A stretch of 54,122 bases of DNA from Porphyra umbilicalis (Eukaryota > Rhodophyta > Bangiophyceae > Bangiales > Bangiaceae). The notes beneath the pieces are model-generated. The model made no database searches, was not told the origin of the DNA, and saw only the letters and a list, made by a program, of their open reading frames with translations. Positions 40,781 through 50,898 of this stretch are shown piece by piece (position 1 is the stretch's first letter; each line of letters opens with the position of its first letter). Where the stretch lies: assembly GCA_002049455.2 (NCBI GenBank), contig KV919181.1:1-54122 (forward strand). Direction: 5' to 3'. Position numbers and translations under genes: made by a program.

Positions 40781-42535
40781 TCAGGCTCCGCGTTCACGTT
40801 GGCCGCCGGTGCCACCGACGCGGCCGGCGTGCCGCTGTGCTTGTGCCAGTGCTCCGCCGCCGCGGCAGCGGGCGGCCGCCCGCCACTCGGCGCAGATGCC
40901 GGCACGCTTCGCTTCTGGCAGCACCGTTGTCTTTGCTCCAAGATCCTTTAGCCAGGCCGCCCGTTCGCGCCCTTTTTTGGATAACAGTTCGGTGTGGTAG
41001 CGGGTGGCGCCCCATGAAAAAAGGATGGTTGCCAAGTCTTCCCGTGCTGTGAATGCTGCAAAATTCAATGGGGTGTACCCTCGAATGTTCTCGGCATCCG
41101 GGGCGGAGCCTGCCTTGAGCAACGAAGTCACAATCACTTGGGAAGGTTGATTGTTTTTGTGTGACATCGCACGGTGCAGCGCCGTCTCCCCACAGATATC
41201 CTTGGCTGCCGTCCCGGCGGTGGTCTTGGCAGCCGGCCCGGTGGTGCCGTCGGAATGCAGCGGCAAGCCTGCGCACAGCAGCGTGTCGACAACGTTCGCG
41301 TGGCCCTCGTACGTTGCCACGTGTAGCGGCGTGTGCTTGTAGGTTGTTTGGACTTGAAGTATTGCGCCCGCGACCAACAGCGCCTTCACGGCCTCATTGC
41401 AGCCGTTTGTGACCGCTAATTGTAGCGGCGTGTGTCGGCGGCCATCGAGACTGACGGCTTCCAAATTCGCGCCGGCGTCGGTCAGCACCCCGATGGCCCC
41501 GGCGCTGTTGCAACGTGCCGCCTCGTGTAGCGGCGTGCAGCCGCGAAAGTTCGTGGTCTCCAGCAGGGCGTGGTTCTTGAGCAGGATTTGGATAGCCTCC
41601 ACATGGCCGCGTTGCGCAGCAAAGTGCAGCAGCGTCCCGTCTAAGAACGCTTGGTCTCCCTGCTCGGCGCACGCGGTCAACAGTACTTTCACGGTCTCAT
41701 CGCAGCGGTTTCTGACCGCTACGTGCAGCGGTGTGCACAGGTCGGCTCCGACGGTATCCAAACTAGCGTGGGCCTTCCTCAGAACCTTGATGGCCTCAGG
41801 GCGGCCACAGCGCGCCGCTTCGTGCAGCGGCGTGTAGCCGACATGGTTCTTGGCCTCCAATGGGGCGTGGTGTTTGATCAGCACCTTCATGGTGTTCACG
41901 TAGCCGCCTGATGCCGCAAAGTGCAACGGCGTGTCCACGCCTTTCTTGGGGCACGGCTCGGCACCGACATACAACAGCACGATCATCGGCAGAATGCGGT
42001 CGAGCTCCGCTGCAAAGTGCAGCGGCGTGCAGCGACGCGTATTCATGGCGTTGACGTAGGCCCGAACGCGGGCGTGCCTCGTTTCATTGGGCTCGTCCTC
42101 AGCGCACAGCTCATCTGCTGCCCGCAGCAGCTCAGCCATGGTGCTCTCGTGGCCACCCTTTGCCGCACAGTGCAGCGGCGTGTCACCAATGTTGTTCCTG
42201 ACATCGTATGCTATGCGGAGCGGCGGTAGCTCCTCGGTTTGCTGGACGACCGCCGTGACTTTCGTTTCGGTGTCGAGCCGCAGCGTCTTTGTGGGTTTGT
42301 CCGTTGGGAAGTCGTCCGGCTGAGGTCCCGTCAACAGCACTTTGACGGCTTTCGTAGCACCGCGGAGCGCCAGATCGTGTAGAATGGTATTGCCCTCGAG
42401 GTCGACGTGCGTCACAAGCGACGGTGTAGCGACCAGCAGTGGACCCATCAGAGCGTAATTTTCTGATGCCCGCTGCACCAAGTGCTGGCGCGCTTCCAGA
42501 GTAGAGAGCGGATTGATTGACGCGCCGCCCTCCAT
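40781..42535 (-). CDS. Ankyrin-repeat protein, about 12 repeats
   Basis: A single uninterrupted 584-residue frame from the ATG at 42535 (MEGGASINPLSTLEARQHLV) to a TGA. About twelve ankyrin repeats run from near residue 47 to 510. Clear ones start GDTPLHCAAKGGHESTM, VDTPLHFAASGGYVNTM, GYTPLHEAARCGRPEAI, GTLLHFAAQRGHVEAIQILL, KHTPLHVATYEGHANVVDTL and GYTPLNFAAF. Several follow the TPLHxAA consensus closely. There is no signal peptide, membrane helix or catalytic domain, so it is probably an intracellular protein-binding scaffold. The last 60 residues are basic and Gly/Ala-rich. Codon use is less GC-extreme than in its neighbours, and it lacks their flanking C and G runs. A TATA box lies about 300 nt upstream. 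Confidence 0.9.
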   Translation of the reverse strand: MEGGASINPLSTLEARQHLVQRASENYALMGPLLVATPSLVTHVDLEGNTILHDLALRGATKAVKVLLTGPQPDDFPTDKPTKTLRLDTETKVTAVVQQTEELPPLRIAYDVRNNIGDTPLHCAAKGGHESTMAELLRAADELCAEDEPNETRHARVRAYVNAMNTRRCTPLHFAAELDRILPMIVLLYVGAEPCPKKGVDTPLHFAASGGYVNTMKVLIKHHAPLEAKNHVGYTPLHEAARCGRPEAIKVLRKAHASLDTVGADLCTPLHVAVRNRCDETVKVLLTACAEQGDQAFLDGTLLHFAAQRGHVEAIQILLKNHALLETTNFRGCTPLHEAARCNSAGAIGVLTDAGANLEAVSLDGRRHTPLQLAVTNGCNEAVKALLVAGAILQVQTTYKHTPLHVATYEGHANVVDTLLCAGLPLHSDGTTGPAAKTTAGTAAKDICGETALHRAMSHKNNQPSQVIVTSLLKAGSAPDAENIRGYTPLNFAAFTAREDLATILFSWGATRYHTELLSKKGRERAAWLKDLGAKTTVLPEAKRAGICAEWRAAARCRGGGALAQAQRHAGRVGGTGGQRERGA

Positions 42536-45500
42536 CTTCCGACGCTCGGTGATCGCAACTTGCCACAGGCGGCGGTCGCCACAGGGCTGCAGTCAAACAA
42601 CCGGGGTAGTGGTTTCCGCGGCAGAATGGGTGTGCCCCAAGATAGGCAGCTACGGTGGTGCCTCGTCCTCGACCAAGCGGGCGGGAGGCGCAAGCGTTCG
42701 TGGGCGGCGAAGTGGATGGGTACGATGGCGTGCACGTGGGACACGTTCCCATTAGTTGCACCCTTGTGACGATGGCGAGTGGTGTGCAAGGAAGGTCCAC
42801 TCCGGTCGGGGTAGGCGTCGAGGAACGACGAGTTTTATAGGGCCCTGCGGAAGGCGCCGCCAACGGCCAGTGTGACTGCGTGGTTCCGCAGCTGGGCTCC
42901 CCACAGGAGTCACTGTAACTCGAAACGGGGGGGGAGGTCGCGTGGTGCACGCCTGCCTGGCGGCTCGTGTGCGATATGGGAGCCGACGTGCTGCTACGCT
43001 CTACTTTCCACGACGGGCGGGCGCCACCAGGGAGCCTGGCGTGGCTTCCACCCGGGGCGGCCGACGGTGCTCCGTGGCGGTGGCCCTGGGCGGCATTCCA
43101 TGCCCTATGCACCCGAGGCGGGGGCTGACGCTGGACAGTAGGCAGCAGTGGTGTCGTCAGCACTGGGCAGTGTGCGCCACGTCGGCAGGCATTAGAGGGC
43201 GTCGGCAAACAGACGTGGGTACATATGTGGGTGAAGAAGGGATCAAACTTGAACCCCCATGAAAAGACAGCAGTATGAATACAGAGCCGGTCACCGGGAC
43301 AATGAACTTGACGAGGATGCGCTCGCCACGCCCAGATCTGCTGTGCAGAGCTGTTCGAGAGCACCCCAGATGACGCCAAATCTGTGCCACAGCGACCGTC
43401 ACAGCGCAATGTGATGTGCTGTCCGTTTTTGTCGGATCGACCCGTCTTCTTCTGGGACACGCCTTGTCGAAACACCGCCGCGGCTCTGCGAATCCCCGCT
43501 GGCAGTCGCGCAAGGCGTCCCGCGCGGGCGTGGTGTGTATGTAGACCCGTCGCCACCACCCCCGACACCCCCACCCGCTCTGTTCCTGGCCGACGACTCG
43601 TTTCCCGCTCACCCGGCCTGTCCCACCCCGCCCACACCGCCCGCCTCGCCGCGCCGCCGGCAACGTCACCGGTTGGCCTGTGGCCCCCGCCACCACAGCT
43701 TGTGACGTCACTGGCACCAGTCACATCTACCCGCGGTGCCCAGGCGCCCCCCTCGGCTGTGCGTCGTCGTGATGCCGTGCGGCACGAGGAGGGGCCCCTG
43801 TCGGGTGACGGCGGTCGCCAGTCTACCTCCCGCTCCCCCCGTGCCTCCCCCAAGCGGTGCAGCCGCCGCAGCAGTCGGCCGTCTGGTAGGCCGCTGACGC
43901 CGACGGTGACGCCCGCGGGGGCTGCGTCGCAACCGTGCCACGCTTCCTTTTCGCTGGGGGCCCCCCCGCGGCCGCTGCCCCCTCCCCCCCCGTCATGCCC
44001 GGCTGGTCGCGTCGACCCCCGCCACGACGACTGCCGCCGCGGAGTGGATGTGCCAGCGGTGGCCGCTCTGGCTTGTCGGGGAGACGGCTGTCCCCATTCC
44101 TACCGCACTTTTTGCGGCGTGGGAAGTTGCGGCACACCCCGACGCCCGCGGCGTCGTCGGCGCTAGCGGCGACCAGCGTGTGCCACCTGCGTGGCGTGCA
44201 AGTGCTTTTATGACACGCCCATTGAGTACGGCGTCGACGGGGCCGATGCGTGACGCGGCGGCACCGCGTGGTGACCTGGAATGGCATTCGCCAGCCCCGT
44301 GCCGCCATCGGCAGAGGGGCCTCGCCCCGTCCGTCGTGGCCTCCGTGGGCTACCCAACCGGCAATGGCGGCAGCGCCACGCCGCCGTTCCCGCCGTGCTT
44401 ACCATCGGTGGGTGCCACGGTCGCGACGCCCCGCCCCCTCGTCTCCCCCGTTGTCGCCTGGGATGGCCACCGCTCGCGCCGCCGCCGCCTTGTCCGCCCC
44501 AGCGGCCGGCTCGGCGCTCCCCCTTCCCCGCGAAATGCGGCCGCCCCATGCCCGACCGTCGCGGCCTTTTGTGTGGGTGCCTTTGACGGAACGGTCTGTC
44601 CAGCAGGGGAACCGCCTCGTTGCCCAAGTCAGTGCCGGCCAAAGGCACGGTTCTGGTGGCAGTCGCGGTGTCGGCCGTCGTTGCCACACACGGCGTGACG
44701 GAGGTCTGCGTCGGGCGCAGCCGACGGCCGACCGCCACGGCCGCATATTTTTCAGAGGGAGTGAGGGGAACGCCCCGGGGCGGTCACACCTGTGGGAGAG
44801 CTTTGGTCAGGACGCCAAAAGGGTTCCGGGCAGCTGTGACAAGCCACCTTGCCGAGACTGTCTGTGTGCGCGTCAAATTTGGTCGTTGGCGGGTGTCGCC
44901 GACCTTCACCGCCGCGGCTGACCGCCACCCTCGGCCTCGCCGCGACGGCCCGCAACGCCCGCGCCCGCCGCGGCGCCGTCGATGGACGCGCCCGCCGCGG
45001 CGGCGGGCGCCCCCGCGCGCGTCCATGGCGGTGGCTGGCGGGGGGGCCGGCCACCGGGGCGCGCGCGCGCAGTGGCAGAGGGGGAGGCGCCCGGGCGAGC
45101 CACACGGTCGCGGCCCGCCGCGCCGTCGAGACGGCGGCGGGAGCCAGGACGGACATTCCGAGTGGGTCCCACCGGGGTGCACCCGAAAACACGGTTGAGG
45201 TCAGCCACAATGACCTGAGGGGGTGAAAAAAAACCTCGACCGTGTCTGATGGTGATCAATTTCCGGTGGAGGCGTTTCCAAACGCCGTCGGGCCACCCAT
45301 TCCATCGGCAAAGGTCCCGCTGCATTCGCGCCGTAACACCCCTCGTGTCGCTCTCAACGTGCTTCCAATGCCGAATGTCACGCTAATTGTATCTCCGCAC
45401 CGCACCCACAGCAAGCCCTGGGAGGGCACAACCCCACATCTCCGCCGCATTCGTCGGCGCCCCCTCTGTCCATCCATTGTCGCGGCGGCGGTCGTCGTGG

Positions 45501-45724
45501 GCCCCCCACCGCCGCCCCATCACCACCCGCCGCCACCGCCATCGCCCGTCGCGCTCGGAGCCAGCGCCGCTCCTTCCACCCCGCCGCCCGTGTTGGTGCC
45601 CCAACCGCCACCGTTGCCGTCACCGCCGCCTCCCCCTTCCCCGCACCCATCCACCATTCTTGTCCCCAGCCCCCACGGTTCCCCTGCTGATCGGCTTCTC
45701 CCCCGCGCCTCCCCTCTCCCCACA
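42536..45724. other. Long stretch without an assignable gene
   Basis: It holds the TATA box of the ankyrin gene near 42836. Bases 43150-43450 are less GC-rich. Between 43500 and 45200 several plus-strand frames have mixed, fairly protein-like composition, for example a frame near 44050-44250 (WPLWLVGETAVPIPTALFAA) and one near 44640-44900. I found no domain and no supported splice joins, so a multi-exon gene is possible but not demonstrated. Bases 45440-45720 are the pyrimidine-rich leader of the one-helix protein gene. Confidence 0.35.
42833..42840 (-). promoter_or_regulatory. TATA box of the ankyrin-repeat gene
   Basis: The minus strand reads CTATAAAA, a near-consensus TATA box. A transcription start about 30 nt downstream would give a leader of roughly 270 nt to the ATG at 42535. 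Confidence 0.5.
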
Positions 45725-45924
45725 ATGGCCTTTGTCAGCGGCGCGCCCCTCGGCGTGGCCCCCCGCCCCGCCACCGCGGGCCTTGTGGCCGCCCGGCGGG
45801 CGGCGGCGGTCGTCACCCCCGCCCGTGCCCGCCGCTCGGCACTCATGATGAGCTCCGCCCCCCCCACCCCCTCCTCCTCCTCCTCCTCCTCCTCCTCCTC
45901 CTCCTCTGCCGCCGCCGCCGCCGA

Positions 45925-45958
<34 letters not shown>

Positions 45959-46249
45959 GCGCCCGTGCGGTCGTACGAGGGGGCCCCCCCCGGCAAGGTC
46001 GTCCTGAACGAGATCCAACTCGCGGAGCAGAAGAAGGCGCTCAACCAGCTCGGCGACCGGTGGGAGGCGGAGCGCAAGGAGGTCGAGCGGACGGAGAAGC
46101 GCATCTTTGGGTGGGTGCCGGGCGCGGAGCGGCTCAACGGGCGCCTGGCCATGTTCTTCTTTGTCACGGGGCTGCTGACGGAGCTGTGGACGGGGGACAC
46201 CATCCCGGAGCAGGTGGAGCTGCTGGCGCGGACGCTCGGCTTCATTTAA
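45725..46249 (+). CDS. Nuclear-encoded one-helix chlorophyll-binding-type plastid protein
   Basis: A 174-residue protein starting at MAFVSGAPLGVAPRPATAGL. The start MAFV and the Ala/Arg-rich, acid-poor segment that follows fit a red algal plastid transit peptide, with possible processing near RRSALMMSS. A Ser-only linker comes next (two long Ser tracts of TCC or TCG codons, split by Ala). The mature part has an amphipathic charged helix (EIQLAEQKKALNQLGDRWEA), then ERLNGRLAMFFFVTGLLTEL. This matches the ExxNGRxAM motif of the LHC/HLIP/OHP superfamily, with the Glu near residue 135 and one membrane helix. Such proteins sit in thylakoids, bind chlorophyll or carotenoid, and protect during photosystem assembly or high light. 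The single helix places it with OHP/HLIP rather than three-helix LHCs. Red algal plastids often encode an HLIP themselves, so this nuclear gene is probably a distinct paralogue. A G run begins 37 nt past the stop. Confidence 0.85.
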
Positions 46250-47358
46250 GAGGAGGGCGGCGTCGGGCGCGGGCGCGGCAGGGACGGGGGGGGGCTCGGG
46301 GGGGTGCTGCGGAAGGACGGTGGGGGGGGGAGCGGCGCGTTTGCGGTGGTGCACGACGGGAGTGCTGCGCGTGGGGGAACCGCGCCGCCGCGGGGGGGGT
46401 GGGGACGAGGGAGCGAATAGGGTCGGGCGGAGGGTGGCTGGCGCACGGGCGGGCGGCCGCGGCGGCGGCGAGCGACGAATTGGTATTGATGGGGCAGCGC
46501 GGGGTCGGGCGGGGTGGCGCCCGCGCGCGGGCCTTTTTTTCTTCTTTCCTTGCTTTCCTCTTTTTTTTTTTTTGCGAGAGTTGGCCGTCGCTTGCACGCT
46601 TTGCAATGCTTTTTTTTTTTTTTTCCTTGGCGCGGGCTGTTGTTACGCCGTCGGTCGCTATGCGGGGCGCCGACGCGCTCGCGGTTGGGTGTCGCAACCG
46701 GCGCGGGGCGCCGCGGGGCGCGTCCATGGTGTGGCCTTGTCCGGACGTCGAAGACGTGCCAGCCGACTGATGGCTCAGCGGTGGTCGTCCGAGGCTGGCG
46801 GTCGTCGGCACTGGCCGCCGCCGCCGCCGCTTGTGCGCGTGCGCTGCAGTGGCCTCTGGCGAGACGCAAGAGCGCGCCGGTGGCGCCGCAGCGCGCCCCC
46901 GTGCGACGGTCCAGTCGCAGCGCTGGCGGCGTTGCGCCCCGCCGCCCACGTCGGCGCGTGCCTCCCGCGCTGGCGTCAACCCCAGTCCCCCTGCATCTGC
47001 GCACCCCGCCGTTTCCCGAGCGTCTGCCGCCGCCACGGTCCGACGCCGCCCCTCCCCGCCCCGCCCGACGCGCGTGCACGCGGCAGACTAAAAAAACCAA
47101 AACGCAACCCGTCCATCACGCAAATGCCCCGCCCGCGTGCGCGCACGCCGCGACGCCGCGCCGGCGGCGGCGCGCCCCCCCCCTGTACAACCCGACGCCC
47201 ACGCAAAGCCACGGGGCGGCGGCCACCGGCGCCCCCCCCCCACCCGCCCGCGCCACCCCCCCCGGCGTGCGTTGCCAGCGGGATGGGTCGTCCCCCCCCC
47301 CCCCCCCCCTTCCCCCCCCCCCCCCCCCCCCGAAAAAAAAAAGAAAAAAAAAAGAAGC
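46250..47358. other. Convergent intergenic region with T-, A- and C-tracts
   Basis: T-rich tracts at 46527-46575 and 46611-46625 probably belong to the 3' region of the one-helix gene. Bases 46640-47280 are GC-rich without a recognisable gene. C runs at 47292-47331 and A tracts at 47333-47356 lie just past the stop of the minus-strand gene, so on that strand they are a T tract followed by a G tract. Confidence 0.45.
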
Positions 47359-47574
47359 TCACGCGTCGCTCTCAGACGTGACCGCCTCGAGCCCGTCCTC
47401 GGAGCGCCCCCCCACGGAGCGCACCGGCGACGCCTTGTCCCGCGCCGCCGCCGCCGCCGCCGCCACGGCGGCGGCGGCTGCCACGGCCACGGCGGCGGTC
47501 GCCGCCGCCGCGTCCGCCGCCGCCACCGCCGCGTCCGCCTTGGCGCGCGCAATCACCCCGTCGCGCGCCGTGAC

Positions 47575-47609
<35 letters not shown>

Positions 47610-48943
47610 GCCGCGGCGTCGCCCCCCCGCCGCCACCAGCGACGCTCAACCGCCGGGGCGTGCCGCCATTGATGGCGGCGCGGGTGGCGACGCTCAGGCG
47701 CCGGGGGGTGGCGCCGCCGCCGCCGCCGCCGCGGCCGCCGGGGCGGTCGCCCGTCGGCGCGCGGGGGGCCACAGACAGCCGCCGCGGCGTCGACGTGGCG
47801 GGCGGGGCGGGTGTGGCCCCCCCGCCGGCGGCGGCGGCGCCGACGCTGCCCCGCTGCGACGCGCCGCCGCCGGCGGCGGGGGCACCCCCCGCCCCGCCGC
47901 CGCGCACCGTCGACAGCCGCCGCGCGGGGGTGCGGTGTCCCGCCGCCGGCGGCGGCGGCGGCGGGCCACCGTCGGCGCCCGCCGCGTCGCGGTCGCCGAG
48001 GCGGGCCGGGCGGCTCGGCGGCGGCGCCGCCGCACCCCCCGTCGAGCGGTGGGGCAAAAAGCGGCCTGGCGCCGCTGCGCCCCCCCCCCCCCCCGCCGCG
48101 GCGGCGGCGACGCCACCCCACCCGCCGCCGCCGCCGCCGCCGCCGCCGCGTCGGCGGCGTCGCGAAAGGAAAAGCCCGGCCGGTGCTCGCGCGTCGGCGG
48201 CACCGCCGACGCGCGCCGCGCGGCCGCCGCTTGGGCGCCCGTCCACCGCCCGCCGGCGCCCGGTCCGGGGGGGCGGTCGGGGGAAAAGAGGCGGCGGGAG
48301 GGGGGCGCCGCCGCCGCCCCGCTGCCAGCCCCGCCGCCGAGCGTCGACCGCCGGGACGGGATGCCCGACGGCGTGCGGGCGCCCGACGGGATACCCGACG
48401 GCGTGCGGGCGCCCGACGGGATGCCCGACGGCGTGCGAGCGCCCGACGGGATACCCGACGGCGTGCGCAACGCCGCCGGGGCGCCCGACGGGGTGTGGGC
48501 GCCCGCCGGGGTGCCCGCCGCCGAGCCGCCCGGGGTGCCGCCGCTCGCCGCGGCCGCAGCGGCGGCGGCGGCCGCCGCCGCCGCCCGGCGCGCCGCCCGC
48601 GGCACGCCCGTGGGGAGGGCGTAGTGGGGCGTCGTCGTCCCCCCCCCCCCCCCCCCGGCGACGGGCGGCTTGCCGAGGAGCGGGCGGGGCGCCCCGCCGA
48701 CGGCGGGCGCCCGACGACGGCCGGCGACGCGCCCGCGTCGGCGGCGGACGCGGCGGACGCGGCGGCGGCGGCGGCGCGGCACGCGGCGCGCGCGGCGGTG
48801 CGGGCGCCGGGGAGGGGGGCGCCGCTCGACGGGGTCACGGACGCGCGCCGCGCCGCCGCCGAGGATGGGGTGGAGGGGGGGGGGGGGGGGGGGGTGGGGG
48901 GGGGGGTGCCCGCCGGGGCGGGTGCGCCATCCGAGTCCACCAT
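47359..48943 (-). CDS. Low-complexity Ala/Gly/Pro protein with RRLS and RTPSGIPS repeats
   Basis: The ATG at 48943 (ACCATGG) opens MVDSDGAPAPAGTPPP. With frame changes at the C runs 48640-48656 and 48080-48093, plausible protein continues to the TGA at 47359, about 520 residues. Four tandem copies of a ten-residue unit (GARTPSGIPS) are followed by a second repeated motif, TPRRLSV, in STPRRLSVAPRAP, ATPRRLSVATRA and GTPRRLSVAGG, with the variant TPARRLSTVRG. RRxS resembles basophilic kinase sites (PKA-type), and TP and SP are proline-directed sites, so a disordered, multiply phosphorylated protein is likely. The C-terminal 70 residues include an Ala-rich helix and end RSEDGLEAVTSESDA. I do not recognise the family. 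A 12-nt coding-strand C run lies 4 nt upstream of the ATG, and T and G runs follow the stop. Confidence 0.5.
48361..48480. repeat. 30-bp tandem repeat, four copies
   Basis: Units at 48361-48390, 48391-48420, 48421-48450 and 48451-48480 (the last degenerate) share ATRCCCGACGGCGTGCG. They encode the ten-residue RTPSGIPSGA unit on the minus strand, and 30 is a multiple of three, so copy changes keep the frame. Confidence 0.85.
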
Positions 48944-50898
48944 GGTTGGGGGGGGGGGGTGGTGCGGACGGCAGAGGAGGGGGGGGGGTGGGGGGGGGGG
49001 TGGTGCGGACGGCAGAGGAGGGGGGGGGGGGGGGGGGAAGACAGCGCGCCCAGAGCACACCGCGGCGGGAGCGGGGAGCGGCGCGGCAATGTGGGCGGTC
49101 GGGGTGACCGCGGCGCGCGGCGGCGGTGACGGCGCGGCGGCGGTGGAGGCGGCCGCTTTGGCCCGCCCGCGCCCGCGCAGGCGGCCGCTCAAGACCGCAA
49201 CGGGGGGGGGGGTGCCGCGGCGGCGGCACGGGGGGCGGCACGCGTGACGGCGCCACCGCCCGCCGCCGTCGGTCGCCGCCGTCGGCCGACGCGCGGCGCG
49301 GCCGCGCGCCGCGGCGCCGCGGCGGCGGCGGCGGCGGCGGCGGGGGCGGGGGCGGGGGCCCCCCCCCACCCCCCCGCGCAGCGCACCCCACGGCCACCCG
49401 ACGCCCGTGCGGGGGCGTCGGGTGGCCCCCGCGCGCCCCCCCCCCGCCCCCTGCGGGTCCCCCCGATGCGGCGGGCGCCGCCAAAACGGGCGCCGCCGCG
49501 GCGGACCCCCCCGCCGCGGGCGCGCGCGCCAACGGGGGGGGTGGCGACCGAGCCCCCCCCCCCGAGCGCACGGGGCGAGCGTCGGGGGCGCGGGAACGGC
49601 AGCCACACCCCATTCAAAAGTTTGGACTGCCACCCGGCACCCAGTTTGAATGGGTGCCGTCCAATTAGATGGGGTGTTTGGCGAGGCGCGCAACGGCCGT
49701 CGGCCGGCCACGTGCAGCTTACGTCCGGCTTGCTCCAGATCGACGCGATTCGCATGGCCGTTGGGTTGGACGGTTGGCTCCATTCGGACAGTCCGACTCC
49801 TCTGTGCAGCATGCTTCTGAAGGCTTCGGCCTACGAGCTCGACCACCCAGTTTCTCAGTGCAGCACAATGGGACCCCTGCTTGTTTTTCCGCTGTGGCTA
49901 CCTCTCTTTTGCACTTGGGAGGCCTCCCAGAGACACCGTACATGCCACTACGGCTTCAAAAAGAACGTCAGACAGCATGTGCGAAGTCCCAAAAGATAGG
50001 AGAGGTGGCTACATGATATGTTAGGGCTCTATGGATGCCGTACCGGTAGCTCTGGTGGTGGTGTCGGATTGGGAGGGTGGACTCTGACGAGCAGAAAAGT
50101 AAAACTGCTATCGAAAATGTTGCCGAATGCGTCCACCGGAGCCGCTTTGTTTCATCGAGAGATCAGATAGCTATGGTCCAAGCGTCTCCTTCAGGTGGGT
50201 GCACCGCCGGTGGACGCCCCACCCGCCGGCCGGGCTCACCGTACCGCGGCGGGGGGGGGGGGCGACGCCCGTGCCGAGGCCGTCTGCTCCGGTGCGCCGC
50301 CTTGCCCGTCGGCCGCGCGCCGCCAGACGACGATGCGCCGACGGCGACGGCGGCGCGCAGGCGCCGCGGGGCGGGCACGACGGCTCTCGCGGCGGTCGCC
50401 GGCACGCGAGAGGCCCGCCGGGGGGCGGGCGGTGCGCCACGCGCGCCGCCTCGACCGAGGCGTCGCGCGCGCGCGCGGCCGCGTCGCGGCGCGGCGGTCG
50501 GCGCGTGGCACCACCGCGGCGGCAGGTGTTTGGCACGCAGCCACGACCCCCACGACACGGCCCTGTTGTCAATCGAGGGTGGTGGTGGTACAGGTTGTGT
50601 AAACAAACACGCGACGGGCTCCCCGCCGCCGCCGTCCCCCGCCGCGAGCAGCACCAACGTGAAACCCCCACCGCCACCGCCAAGCCGCCGCGCCGCGCCG
50701 CGACGGCGGCGGGAGGGCTCACCGACGCGGCGGCCCGGCCGCCGCGGCCGCGCCGCCAGCGGCCGCGGCGGCGGGGCGGGTGGGTCCCCCACCCCGCGGT
50801 GGTCGACGGCGACCCCCCCCCCCCGCCCCCCTCCGATGTATCCCACGCACAACCGGCCCCCCCGCCCGGCGCCCCCCTCTCCCCCCTCCCCCGATAAA
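48944..50898. other. G-run-rich promoter region, then intergenic DNA
   Basis: Bases 48877-49039 are dense in G runs (C on the minus coding strand) and include a 41-bp tandem duplication, with GGTGCGGACGGCAGAGG at 48961 and again at 49002. Bases 49100-49600 are GC-rich low complexity. Bases 49600-50190 are less GC-rich and contain a fold-back element at 49608-49674. Bases 50200-50890 are GC-rich with C runs at 50813-50825. I see no gene. Confidence 0.4.
49608..49674. repeat. 67-bp fold-back element
   Basis: The inner arms GGCACCCA (49636-49643) and TGGGTGCC (49651-49658) are perfect around a 7-base loop. The outer arms CCCCATTC...TTTGGAC and GTCCAATTAGATGGGG are imperfect complements with an internal insertion on the left. 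It may be a tiny MITE or a structured RNA. Confidence 0.6.

Noticed and set aside
42183..43853. 556-residue minus-strand frame overlapping the ankyrin gene start
   Set aside because: Its overlap with the ankyrin gene is out of frame and the remainder has no domain; the TATA box and ATG of the ankyrin gene fit better.
46760..46790. Second tRNA A-box-like sequence (TGGCTCAGCGGTGG)
   Set aside because: No acceptor stem, anticodon arm or B-box at the right distance.
46514..49129. 871-residue plus-strand Pro/Arg-rich frame
   Set aside because: Shadow of GC-rich DNA and of the minus-strand RRLS protein; no domain.
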